Below, one piece after another: positions 1 to 7,746 of a DNA stretch of 37,918 nt (position 1 is its first letter; each line of letters begins with the position of its first letter). The notes under the pieces were generated by a model. That model saw only the letters and a program-made list of their open reading frames with translations, ran no database searches and was not told where the DNA came from. The stretch is from JAVBLU01 sp031553225 (GTDB lineage Bacteria; Bacillota; Clostridia; Christensenellales; UBA1750): NCBI GenBank assembly GCA_031553225.1, contig JAVBLU010000040.1:1-37918 (forward strand). The letters run 5' to 3'. The translations under genes and the position numbers were made by a program.

Positions 1-1518
1 GCCACTGCCGCGGCTGCGGCTACGCCCGCACCTGCGGCCGCGGCTTCGCCCGCGCCCGCTGCAGCGGCGCCCATCGCCATCAAGTGGCTGAGCTTCTACG
101 GCCCGGAGACCAACGACACCTACCCGCAGAAGTTCCTTGAGGAAAAGTACAACATCAAGATCACAAATATGCTCATCGACCGCATGAACTGGAACGACCA
201 GCTCAACCCCAAGCTCGCCGCGGGCGACATCCCGGACATTTTCTGGATTTGGGGTTCCGGCGATCTGGAAAACTACGCCAAGCAGGGCATTCTGGCCGAG
301 CTGACCAAAGAGCAGATTACGGCCAAGATGCCGCAGTACGCCAAGTGCGTAGAGGAGATTGAACCCCGCCTGTGGCTCAACGCCACCGCCTCGGACGGCA
401 AGCTCTACGGCGTGCCGCTGTACTGGTACAACGGCGCTATCCCGCAGTCTCCCGTCTACAACAAAAAGTGGCTGGATAAGCTGGGCCTGCAGGTTCCCAA
501 GACCATGGACGAGTACGTCAACGCTCTGGTGAAATTCACCAAGGACGATCCGGACGGCAACGGCAAGGCCGATACCTACGGCATCAGCTTCCGCGGCAAG
601 GACTCCCTGGTTCAGACCATGATGAACGTGTTCTGGGGCCACGGCGTAAGCCTTACTGGCTGGGCTCCCTCCGATGAGGATCCCAACAAGATGGTCCGCT
701 CCTACTACACCAAAGCGTGGAAGGACGCCATGACCATCGTTCAGACGCTCTATAAGGACGGCGTTATCGACCCCGAATCCATCACCGACGACAACACCAA
801 GCTTACGCAAAAGTTTGGCACGGGCCGCGTGGGCGTGCTGGAGAACGGCAACTGGTACCACTGGCTGCCCAACTCGGGCGGCTACCGCATCGGCTCGGAC
901 AACGGCGGCATCGAGCTGGCCTTTGGCCACCTGCCCACGATGCCCGGCTACTACCGCGAGTCCGCGGTTCCGGGCGGCGTGAACAACAGCCCGATCGGCA
1001 TGGGCGTCCAGGTCGCCAAGGACCAGGCCAAGATGGATAAGATCTTTGAGATCCTCGAAGGCCTCCACAGCGACAAGGACACCTACATCGCCACCGTGTT
1101 CGGCAAGGAAGGCGACACCTACACCATGAAGGACGGCGCGTATGTCCGCGATCCCAAGTGCGGCGACGCTATCCAGATGGGCACCAAGTTCGGCCTGGGC
1201 GCGTTCTACTCCATGTTCTCCGGCGGCAAGAGCAAGATCAACATGGTGTATGACTACACGCCCGAGGAGACCAAGCTGCGCGACAGCTTCCTGCAGGACA
1301 CGAACGTCATCATGCCGTACTTCCTGGGCAGCACGGCCTCCAGCGGCAAGTACCCGGACATCGACGCCCTGCAGAATGAGTACCTCATCAAGTTCATCAC
1401 CTGCGAGCTGAACCTGGAAAAGGACCTGACCGATTTCCTTGCCAAGTACAGCGCCGCGGGCGGCGACGTGCTCTCCCAGGAAGCCTCCGCGCTCTACGTT
1501 CAGCAGAACAAGAAATAA
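1..1518 (+). CDS. Extracellular sugar-binding lipoprotein (ABC solute-binding protein), 5'-truncated by window edge
   Basis: The reading frame is open from base 1, so the signal peptide and lipobox lie outside the window; an internal ATG at 169 is not the start. The first ~23 visible residues are almost only Ala, Pro, Ser and Thr, a flexible tether like the one on the binding protein at 17028-18662. The mature domain then begins IAIKWLSFYGPETNDTYP and continues with patterns typical of Lpl/Ytc-type binding proteins (LAAGDIPDIFWIWG, a DDPDGNGKADTYGI calcium-loop-like segment, and YLIKFITCELNLEKDLTDFL near the end). The inferred role is capturing an oligosaccharide outside the membrane for an ABC importer. 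Its permeases are not downstream, so they probably lie upstream of the window. A strong terminator follows at 1542-1579. The family is clear; the substrate is unknown. Confidence 0.9.
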   Translation, partial: ATAAAAATPAPAAAASPAPAAAAPIAIKWLSFYGPETNDTYPQKFLEEKYNIKITNMLIDRMNWNDQLNPKLAAGDIPDIFWIWGSGDLENYAKQGILAELTKEQITAKMPQYAKCVEEIEPRLWLNATASDGKLYGVPLYWYNGAIPQSPVYNKKWLDKLGLQVPKTMDEYVNALVKFTKDDPDGNGKADTYGISFRGKDSLVQTMMNVFWGHGVSLTGWAPSDEDPNKMVRSYYTKAWKDAMTIVQTLYKDGVIDPESITDDNTKLTQKFGTGRVGVLENGNWYHWLPNSGGYRIGSDNGGIELAFGHLPTMPGYYRESAVPGGVNNSPIGMGVQVAKDQAKMDKIFEILEGLHSDKDTYIATVFGKEGDTYTMKDGAYVRDPKCGDAIQMGTKFGLGAFYSMFSGGKSKINMVYDYTPEETKLRDSFLQDTNVIMPYFLGSTASSGKYPDIDALQNEYLIKFITCELNLEKDLTDFLAKYSAAGGDVLSQEASALYVQQNKK

Positions 1519-1541
1519 GCACATCGCATCCCTTTGTCCCC

Positions 1542-1579
1542 GCCTCCGCCGGACAGCGCGCCGGCGGGGGCTTTTTATT
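1542..1579 (+). terminator. Rho-independent terminator after the binding-protein gene
   Basis: An 11-bp GC-rich stem with one G-U pair (1542-1552 with 1561-1571) and an 8-nt loop is followed by TTTTTATT. It lies 24 bases after the stop codon at 1518 and should separate the transport operon from the CCA-adding enzyme operon. Confidence 0.85.
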
Positions 1580-1644
1580 GGCAGGAAGCGCTTTGTGGCG
1601 AACGGAGAAAGCGCGGCCGCCGCGCGCCCAAACGGCCTGCCGCG

Positions 1645-1673
1645 TTGTGTTTCCCCCGCCGCCGCGTTATAAT
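1645..1673 (+). promoter_or_regulatory. Sigma-A-type promoter for the CCA-adding enzyme operon
   Basis: TTGTGT (1645-1650) and a perfect TATAAT (1668-1673) are separated by 17 bases. The start point would fall near 1680, giving a leader of only about 13 nt before ATG 1693, with the ribosome site almost at the 5' end. It follows directly after the upstream terminator, as expected for a new transcription unit. Confidence 0.65.
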
Positions 1674-1692
1674 GGCACGAGGTGATCGCCAA

Positions 1693-2940
1693 ATGGAGGG
1701 GCTGCGGCTTGTGCACGCCGCGTTTTGCGCGGCGGGCGGCCGGGCGTATCTGGTGGGCGGCGCGGTGCGCAACCGCCTGCTGGGCCTTCCCTGCGCGGAT
1801 ACGGACCTTGCGGGCACCCTTTCGCCCGAGGACGCCGTGCGGGCGTTTTGCGGGATACCGGGGGGCGGCGCGCGCATTGTGCAGCGCACGCTTGGCACGG
1901 TGCATGCGTGCGTCGGCGGCCTGGAGATTGAGTATACGCCGTTTCGCGCCGAGAGCTATGCGGGCGGGCACGTGCCCTGCGCGGTGCGCTTTGGCGTGGG
2001 CATGCGCGAGGACGCGCTGCGGCGGGATTTTACCGTGAACGCCCTGTACCAGGCTCTGGACTGCGGGGACGTGATCGATCCTTTGGGCGGCCTTGCCGAT
2101 TTGTCGGCACGGCTGCTGCGCGCGGCCCGGCCGGTGCCCGCGCAAACCCTGCGTGATGACGGGTTGCGGCTGTTGCGGCTGTGCCGTTTTGCCGCGGAAC
2201 TGGGCTTTTCCGCCGAGGAAGGCACCCTTGCGGCCGCGGCCGCGCACGCGCATTTACTGGCCGAGATATCGCCCGAGCGGCGGCTGCAGGAGCTGACCCG
2301 CCTGCTGCTGGCGGACGCGCGCTATCCCGGCGGCCGGGGCGGCACGGCCGCCGGCCTTGCGTTGGCGCGGGACATCGGGCTGCTGGCGTACCTGCTCCCC
2401 TCCGCCCGTACCTTTGTGCCGTTTGCGCGCTTCGCCGGCCTGCCCGACAGCTTGCCGGTGCGTCTGGCGGCGCTGTGCCCAGACGCCCCCGCCCTGGCCG
2501 CGGACCTGGCCGCCCTGCGCGCCAGCCGCCGCCTCATCCAGGACGCGGCCGAGCGCGCCGAGCTTTCCGCGCCGAAGCTGTACGCCGCGGGCGAGCGGTC
2601 TGTGCGCGCGCTGCGCTGCGCGCACGGCGACGAAGCGCTGCTGGACGCGCTCGCCCTGCTGCGCGCCTCCGGCAGGCTCTCGGCCGGGCGATTCGCCCGT
2701 CTGCAGGCGGCCGTGCGCGACCTGAGCGCGCGCTGCGTGCCCCGAAGCGAAAGGGACCTGGCGGTGCGGCCGCAGGAGCTGATGGCCCTCGGCCTGCAAG
2801 GCCCGGCGCTCGGGCGGGCGCTTACCCGGCTTTTGCGCCACGTGCGCGCGCACGAACAGGACAACGAGCGCGAGCGGCTGCTCGCCCTGGCCCGACCCAG
2901 CCGTTGTAAGCCGCGTCGCCGCGGCGCGAGCTGGCAATAG
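1693..2940 (+). CDS. cca: CCA-adding enzyme / poly(A) polymerase family tRNA nucleotidyltransferase
   Basis: The gene encodes a 415-residue enzyme that would add or repair the CCA end of tRNA. It is a class II nucleotidyltransferase: LVGGAVRNRLLG at residues ~20-31 is the GG nucleotide-binding motif, followed by D36 and D38 (ADTDLAG), the metal-binding carboxylates. DALRRDFTVNALYQ and DPLGGLADLSARLLRA are the conserved motifs that follow in the head and neck domains. The C-terminal half is Ala/Leu/Arg-rich and helical, as in the body and tail domains. The start is ATG 1693 because GAGGTGA lies 7-8 bases upstream. The open frame reaches back to 1534, but that part overlaps the terminator and promoter. 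An ATG at 1672 overlaps the -10 box and is rejected. Length is close to family norms. It probably heads an operon with nagA and the next two genes. Confidence 0.88.
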   Translation: MEGLRLVHAAFCAAGGRAYLVGGAVRNRLLGLPCADTDLAGTLSPEDAVRAFCGIPGGGARIVQRTLGTVHACVGGLEIEYTPFRAESYAGGHVPCAVRFGVGMREDALRRDFTVNALYQALDCGDVIDPLGGLADLSARLLRAARPVPAQTLRDDGLRLLRLCRFAAELGFSAEEGTLAAAAAHAHLLAEISPERRLQELTRLLLADARYPGGRGGTAAGLALARDIGLLAYLLPSARTFVPFARFAGLPDSLPVRLAALCPDAPALAADLAALRASRRLIQDAAERAELSAPKLYAAGERSVRALRCAHGDEALLDALALLRASGRLSAGRFARLQAAVRDLSARCVPRSERDLAVRPQELMALGLQGPALGRALTRLLRHVRAHEQDNERERLLALARPSRCKPRRRGASWQ

Positions 2941-3012
2941 AGAAACCCGGAACCGCGCGCGCGGCCGGCGTGGAGACATCTGTAACGACAAGCGCCAAGG
3001 AGGACAAACGGC

Positions 3013-4161
3013 ATGTGGCTGAAACGCGGACTTGTGCTGCTGGAGGGCTGTCTGCACGGGGATGTAGACGTGCGGCTGGAGGAGGGGCGCATCGCCGAAC
3101 TGGGCGCGTGCCCGGACGGGGAGCAGGCGCTGGACCTGTGCGGCCGGATCCTCTCGCCCGGGCTGATCGACATGCACATACACGGCTTCGCCGGGCGGGA
3201 CGCCATGATGGGCGGGGACAGCCTGGACGTGATCGCCGGGGCCCTTGCCGCGCACGGCGTGACGGCTTTTTGCGCCACGCTGGCCACGGGCACGCCCGAA
3301 CAGACGCAAAACGCCCTGCGTCAGGGCCGCGCGTGCGCGTGCTTTTCCGGCGCGCCGGGCATGGCGCGATGCGCGGGCTTTCACATGGAGGGCGTGTTTT
3401 TTTGCCGCCCGTACCGCGGCGCGCACAACGAAAGCCTCCTGCGCGAGCCAAGCGTCGCTCTGTGGGAGCGGTACGTGGGCGGATGCGAGGCGGACGTGCG
3501 CATCGCCGCTCTCGCGCCCGAGCTGCCCGGCGCGCAGGAGCTTATCAGGCACCTGCGCGGCCGGGGCATCGCCGTGAGCATGGCGCATACCGACGCGACG
3601 TTTGAGCAAGCCGCGGCGGCCGTGGAAGCCGGCGCGTCGCACGCCACCCACGCCTTCAACGGCATGCGGTCCCTGCACCACCGAGAGCCGGGCATGATCG
3701 GTCTGGCGCTCACCGACGAGCGCGTTACCTGCGAGATGATCGCCGACGGCATACATCTGCACCCGGCGGTGCTGCGCCTCATCGCCCGCTGCAAGGGCGC
3801 GCAGCGCGTGGCGCTCATCACCGACTGCATGGCCGCCGGCGGTCTGGGGGACGGCGTGTATGAGCTGGGCGGGCTGTCCGTCAGCGTACGGCAGGGCGTC
3901 GCGCGCATCGACGCGGGGAACCTGGCCGGTTCGACGCTCACCCTGGAGGCCGCCGTGAGAAACGCCGTGGTTATGGCCGGCGTGTCCCCGGCGGAGGCGC
4001 TCACCATGGCGACTGCGACGCCCGCAGCCGCTCTGGGCCTTTCGGGCGCGGGGCACATCCGCGCGGGCTATCCGGCCGATCTGGCTGTTTTTGACGCCGA
4101 GTTTCGCCCGGCCGCAGTCTTTTTGGGCGGGCGGGAAGCGTTTGGGAGGATCGTATCATAG
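3013..4161 (+). CDS. nagA: N-acetylglucosamine-6-phosphate deacetylase family protein
   Basis: The 382-residue protein belongs to the amidohydrolase superfamily. NagA removes the acetyl group from GlcNAc-6-phosphate in amino-sugar and cell-wall recycling. Visible motifs are PGLIDMHIHG (metal-type HxH at H55/H57), FHMEGVFF (position of the metal-binding Glu), SHATHAFNGM, ADGIHLHP, and LITDCMAAGG with the catalytic Asp, followed by AGYPADLAVFD near the end. Several motifs deviate from the usual forms: EGPF is EGVF, GHS is AHT, and THLFNAM is THAFNGM. Substrate specificity could therefore have drifted. A strong ribosome site (AAGGAGGA, 2997-3004) sets the start. No nagB or PTS gene is in the window. 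Its stop codon lies against the start region of the next gene, suggesting translational coupling. Confidence 0.87.
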   Translation: MWLKRGLVLLEGCLHGDVDVRLEEGRIAELGACPDGEQALDLCGRILSPGLIDMHIHGFAGRDAMMGGDSLDVIAGALAAHGVTAFCATLATGTPEQTQNALRQGRACACFSGAPGMARCAGFHMEGVFFCRPYRGAHNESLLREPSVALWERYVGGCEADVRIAALAPELPGAQELIRHLRGRGIAVSMAHTDATFEQAAAAVEAGASHATHAFNGMRSLHHREPGMIGLALTDERVTCEMIADGIHLHPAVLRLIARCKGAQRVALITDCMAAGGLGDGVYELGGLSVSVRQGVARIDAGNLAGSTLTLEAAVRNAVVMAGVSPAEALTMATATPAAALGLSGAGHIRAGYPADLAVFDAEFRPAAVFLGGREAFGRIVS

Positions 4162-4784
4162 AAGCGTACGTTGAGGGTCTCCTGCAGCACCTCTCCTCCT
4201 GGCCCTTGCCGGTCGTCGCGGGCTTTTTCTTCTTGTCCGGCGCGCTGCAGATCGTGTTTCCGCCCTACCCGGGCGATACGGTCTTCCTGTTCGGCGCGTG
4301 TCTGCAAGGCATGGGCCTGCGCGCGGGGTGGCTTGCCCCGGCGTCGTACCTCGTAGGCGTGCTCGCCTTCAGCGTCGGCTTATTCCTGCTTGGCCGCCGG
4401 GTGGGTCGGGCCATCTTTTCCTCGCGTTTCGTGGAACGTTACTTTCCCAAGGCGCTGCGCGACAAGGCCGAAGCGCAGCTTAAGCGTTTCGGCCTGCCGC
4501 TTTTGTTCCTGTGCAAGTTCATTCCGGGCATCAACACCGCGGCTATTTTGCTGGGGGGTGTGCTGCGCTATCCCGCGCCCGCATCCCTGTGCTGCATCAC
4601 GGCCGCGGCGCTTGTGCACGGGGCGGCCTTTGCGTACGCGGGCGTGCGCATCGGCGGCAGCTGGCAGGCCATATCGGCCTTCCTGGGCGTATACAGCCGC
4701 CTGGCGCTCCTCATCGGAGGCGCGCTGTGCCTTGGCTTTGTTCTTTACCTCATCGTTGCGGGCAGAAGGAGGCCGGCCGCGTGA
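4158..4784 (+). CDS. VTT/DedA-family membrane protein; start codon unusual
   Basis: This is a ~208-residue integral membrane protein of the DedA/SNARE-associated (VTT) family; members are linked to lipid scrambling or undecaprenyl-phosphate recycling and envelope homeostasis. The family-type PPYPGDTVFLFGACLQG segment is near the N-terminus, CKFIPGINTAAILLGG is mid-protein, and several hydrophobic spans follow, ending in a basic tail. The start is ambiguous. No ATG, GTG or TTG lies at the expected place. A good ribosome site, TTGGGAGGA (4142-4150), sits 7 bases before ATA 4158, which overlaps the nagA stop. The first standard start in frame is TTG 4206, which has no ribosome site and would shorten the first helix. 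I prefer 4158 from spacing, without proof. The 3' end overlaps the next gene by 4 nt (GTGA). Confidence 0.72.
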   Translation: MEAYVEGLLQHLSSWPLPVVAGFFFLSGALQIVFPPYPGDTVFLFGACLQGMGLRAGWLAPASYLVGVLAFSVGLFLLGRRVGRAIFSSRFVERYFPKALRDKAEAQLKRFGLPLLFLCKFIPGINTAAILLGGVLRYPAPASLCCITAAALVHGAAFAYAGVRIGGSWQAISAFLGVYSRLALLIGGALCLGFVLYLIVAGRRRPAA

Positions 4785-5443
4785 AGACCGTGTGCGTGTA
4801 CGCGCCCCTCGTGGGGGGAACCCTGCGCCTGCCGCCCGACTATCTTCCCGCCCTGCGGCGCGCGGGAGGCGCGCCCGTGGTCGTGTCCAGCGCGCGGGAG
4901 GCGGCGCATCTGTCCCGGCGGCTTGGGGGGCTGGTGCTGATCGGCGGGGACGACGTGGCCCCGGCGCTGTACGGCGCGCCCCGCCACCCCCGCACCGTGC
5001 TGGACGCGCCCGGCCGCGACGCGGATGAGCTTGCGCTGTACGCCGCCTTCCGCGCGGCCGAAAAGCCGGTCCTGGGCATCTGCCGGGGCATTCAGCTCAT
5101 CAACGTGGCGGAGGGCGGCACGCTTGCGCAGCACCTGCCCGACCTTCCCTTCGTTGCATGCCGCCATTCGGGCGCCACCGTGCGGCATGAGGCGCTGCTG
5201 GCGCCCGGCACGGCGCTTGCGCGCGCTTTTTCGGCCGAACGCATTTTGGTCAACTCACGGCATCACCAGGCCGTGGAGCGCGTGGCGCCCGGCCTTTCCT
5301 GCGTCGCCACCGATCCCTTCGGCCTTCCCGAAGCCATCGCCTCGCCCGACGGCCTGGTGCTGGGCGTGCAGTGGCACCCGGAAAACCTGTGCCCCCTGAT
5401 GCGGCCGCTGTTTGTGCACTTTCTGTCGCTGGTGCGCGCCTAG
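4781..5443 (+). CDS. Gamma-glutamyl-gamma-aminobutyrate hydrolase-like peptidase (class I glutamine amidotransferase fold, C26)
   Basis: The 220-residue protein has the class I glutamine-amidotransferase fold. The nucleophile is Cys101 in GICRGIQLINV, and the partner His199 and Glu201 lie in VQWHPEN, so the triad is complete. LVLIGGDDVAPALYG matches the early glycine-rich loop of this family. The PuuD-like branch cleaves gamma-glutamyl amides; the true substrate here is unknown. GTG 4781 is chosen because AGAAGGAGG (4764-4772) is 8 bases upstream and the codon overlaps the previous stop as GTGA, indicating coupling. It is slightly short for the family. The stop codon overlaps, in antisense, the stop of the convergent amidohydrolase at a shared CTAG, leaving no room for a terminator. 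Confidence 0.85.
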   Translation: MKTVCVYAPLVGGTLRLPPDYLPALRRAGGAPVVVSSAREAAHLSRRLGGLVLIGGDDVAPALYGAPRHPRTVLDAPGRDADELALYAAFRAAEKPVLGICRGIQLINVAEGGTLAQHLPDLPFVACRHSGATVRHEALLAPGTALARAFSAERILVNSRHHQAVERVAPGLSCVATDPFGLPEAIASPDGLVLGVQWHPENLCPLMRPLFVHFLSLVRA

Positions 5444-6294
5444 GGCGCAAGCCGGAGCGCGTTGCGGCAAAAGATTTTATCGGCCACGTCCTCCGGAAGG
5501 TTCAGTTTCTGCAGCAGCTCGCGGTGGCGCGTGTCGAAGTAGTCGCGCGCATAGCACACGCGGTCCTGGTAAGTGATCAGAAACTTGCGCGTAAAGTCGA
5601 GGTCGCGGCTCAGGGCGTTGCAGCCCGAGCCCGCGGAGATGTCGCAGTACAGGTTCGGGCACTCCTCCATCAGCTGCACAACCCGTCCGCCGGGCAGCAC
5701 AGGGCCCTTGGGATACGCCACCTTGTCGTACTGGTCGTCGCCGGAGATGTGCGCCCAGAACCCCGGCGCGTGGCCCATAAATATCGTGTCCGGGCACAGC
5801 TTCAGCGCGCGGGCGAAGGCCTCGATGCCCCCGCCGTACCACCAGTTCGGCCAGGGCTGGTCCTTGCCCGAGGGGATCTCGTAGTCAATGTGCACGGTGA
5901 CCGGCAGCCCCGCCTCGCCGCAGTAGCGGAACATGCGCACCGCGTCCGGGTTGTCGTACATCATGCGCAGCTTCAACTCGCCGCACACCTGCACGCCGTG
6001 TATGCGCACCGCCGACTTGAGGGAAGCGATGGCGTCCGGCCGCCGCGGGTCCGGGCAGTAGCCCAGGGTGAAGCGCTCGGGCGCGCGCTCCTTGTAGGCG
6101 AGGCAGCGCGCAAAGGAGATGGGCGTTCCGGCGGCCACGTTGTAGTACGCGGCATCGGCAAGAGGGTAGTTGTCCGGCGGACACTCCCAGGTGAGCAGCC
6201 AGGTGCGGTCGATGCCGTTCTCGTCCATGTTCTGCAAAAAGCGCTGCAGGTCGTGCCCGTGCCAGTCGGCGTGGTTGTGGGCGTCGATGATCAT
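5440..6294 (-). CDS. Amidohydrolase-related (Amidohydro_2-like) TIM-barrel metal hydrolase or decarboxylase
   Basis: The protein has 284 residues. It begins MIIDAHNHADWHG, where H6 and H8 are the metal-type HxH motif. Further likely ligands or catalytic residues are the His in VTVHIDYE, the His in FMGHAPGFWAH and the Asp in CYARDYFD near the end, the order expected for the amidohydrolase-2 group (ACMSD/resorcylate-decarboxylase relatives and lactone hydrolases). No signal peptide is present, so it should act in the cytoplasm. AAAGGACGG upstream of ATG 6294 is an acceptable, slightly distant ribosome site. It diverges from the PLP-enzyme gene across 80 bases and converges tail to tail with the C26 peptidase gene. 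The substrate cannot be read from the sequence. Confidence 0.82.
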   Translation of the reverse strand: MIIDAHNHADWHGHDLQRFLQNMDENGIDRTWLLTWECPPDNYPLADAAYYNVAAGTPISFARCLAYKERAPERFTLGYCPDPRRPDAIASLKSAVRIHGVQVCGELKLRMMYDNPDAVRMFRYCGEAGLPVTVHIDYEIPSGKDQPWPNWWYGGGIEAFARALKLCPDTIFMGHAPGFWAHISGDDQYDKVAYPKGPVLPGGRVVQLMEECPNLYCDISAGSGCNALSRDLDFTRKFLITYQDRVCYARDYFDTRHRELLQKLNLPEDVADKIFCRNALRLAP

Positions 6295-6316
6295 GAGGAA
6301 TCCGTCCTTTCGCGTG

Positions 6317-6328
6317 CCCGTTTACGGG
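6317..6328. promoter_or_regulatory. Short dyad in the divergent intergenic region
   Basis: CCCGTTTACGGG is a 5-bp inverted repeat around two central bases, in the 80-base space between divergent genes 5440-6294 and 6375-7616. It could be an operator half-site pair or part of a leader. No regulator is encoded nearby and no second copy was seen. Confidence 0.2.
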
Positions 6329-6374
6329 AAATGGGACCGGCATCCGAAAAAGCAAACGTTAAGGGGGAAAAAAC

Positions 6375-7616
6375 ATGGAGCAACTCGCCTTGCTGGGCGG
6401 CCCCAAAGCCAAGCGCACGCCCTTTGGCACAGGCAAGCGCTTTGGGCAGGAGGAGCTTGCGCAGCTTGCGCAGGCGCTGGAGCAAAACACGCTCTTTTAC
6501 TGGGCGGGCGGCAAAACCCGCGAGCTGTGCGAGCGTTTTGCGCGGCTGTACGGCATGCCCCACTGCGTGGCCACCTCTTCCTGCACGGCGGCCGTGCACG
6601 TGGCGCTGGGCACGCTGGGCGTAAGCGTGGGAGACGAGGTGATCGTATCGCCCATCACGGACATGGGCTCCCTCATCGGCATCCTGTACCAAAACGCCAT
6701 ACCCATATTCGCCGACCTGGATCCGTTCACCTACAACATGACCGCGCAAACCATCGCGGCGTGCGTCACACAGCGCACCAAGGCCGTGGTTGTGGTGCAC
6801 CTGGCCGGCAACCCGGCGGATATGGACCCGATTGTGGCGCTGTGCCGCGAGAAGGGCATACGCCTCATCGAGGACTGCGCGCAGAGCTACCTGGCCATGG
6901 ACAAGGGCCGCCTGGCGGGCACCATGGGCGACGCGGGGTGCTTTAGCCTTAACGATTTTAAGCACATCTCCGCGGGCGACGGCGGCATGGTGCTCCTGCG
7001 CGAGCAGGCCGCCTGGGCCAAGGCCCTGCGCTTTGCCGACAAAAACTACGACCGCCTGAGCGGCGACGCCGCCGCCATGCGCAAGATTGAGTACCTTGCC
7101 CCCAACTACCGCATGAACGAGCTGACGGCGGCCGTGGGCATCGCGCAGCTGGAGAAGCTTCCGGGCATCTGCCGGCGCCGGCATGCATACGGCGAGCGCC
7201 TCACCGCGGGCCTGGCCGGCCTGCCGGGCCTGATCACGCCCCATGTGCGGCCGGGGTGCGAAAGCTCCTACTGGTTTTATATGTTCCGCCTTCAGGAGCA
7301 GGAGGCCGGCGTATCGCGCGCGGAGTTTTGCCGGGCGCTGGCGGCCGAGGGCGTGCCCAGCCAGGCCGGCTATATCCCCGCGTGCGTGTACGAGTACGAC
7401 CTGTTCAAAAACAAGAACGCCTATCCGGGCACGGACTGCCCCTTCGGCTGCCGTCTGTACGGCCGGGAGGTGGACTATCATACCGGCCTGTGCCCCACGG
7501 CCGAGGAGATCCTGCGCACGGCCGTGCGCCTGAGCGTAAGCGAATTTTATACCGACGAGGACTGCGATCAGGTGATTGAGGCCGTGCGCAAGGTGAGCCG
7601 CCACTTCGCCGGATAG
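6375..7616 (+). CDS. DegT/DnrJ/EryC1/StrS-family PLP-dependent aminotransferase-like protein
   Basis: The 413-residue protein has the fold-type I organisation of the DegT/StrS (sugar aminotransferase) family. ATSSCTAAVHVAL is the cofactor-phosphate loop, RLIEDCAQSYLA carries the Asp that contacts the PLP ring nitrogen, and SLNDFKHISAGDGGMV carries the expected Schiff-base lysine, K196. NYRMNELTAAVGIAQLEKL is the usual downstream signature. Family members transaminate keto-sugars or act on related sugar or cyclitol intermediates. The ribosome site AAGGGGG lies just before ATG 6375. The gene sits between an amidohydrolase and a fucosidase, away from nucleotide-sugar genes, so a catabolic role is at least as likely as an antibiotic- or LPS-type biosynthetic one. 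The catalytic residues are intact. Confidence 0.87.
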   Translation: MEQLALLGGPKAKRTPFGTGKRFGQEELAQLAQALEQNTLFYWAGGKTRELCERFARLYGMPHCVATSSCTAAVHVALGTLGVSVGDEVIVSPITDMGSLIGILYQNAIPIFADLDPFTYNMTAQTIAACVTQRTKAVVVVHLAGNPADMDPIVALCREKGIRLIEDCAQSYLAMDKGRLAGTMGDAGCFSLNDFKHISAGDGGMVLLREQAAWAKALRFADKNYDRLSGDAAAMRKIEYLAPNYRMNELTAAVGIAQLEKLPGICRRRHAYGERLTAGLAGLPGLITPHVRPGCESSYWFYMFRLQEQEAGVSRAEFCRALAAEGVPSQAGYIPACVYEYDLFKNKNAYPGTDCPFGCRLYGREVDYHTGLCPTAEEILRTAVRLSVSEFYTDEDCDQVIEAVRKVSRHFAG

Positions 7617-7746
7617 AGCGGCTGCACAAGCCCACAAGGAAACGCCCGGTATTTGGTGCGATGTGGAAAACCTGTCCGCCGGAAGGGGGGAGCGGAGGCC
7701 GGACGTCGAACGCTACAGCGAACAAGCATGTGGGAGGTGTCGCTTC

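Noticed and set aside
2254..4056. Minus-strand open frame of ~600 codons opposite cca and nagA
   Set aside because: Arg/Ala/Gly-rich low-complexity translation antisense to two well-supported genes; a by-product of high G+C content.
5371..6624. Plus-strand open frame of ~417 codons opposite the amidohydrolase
   Set aside because: Antisense to a gene with intact HxH and other metal motifs, and it overlaps the start of the PLP-enzyme gene.
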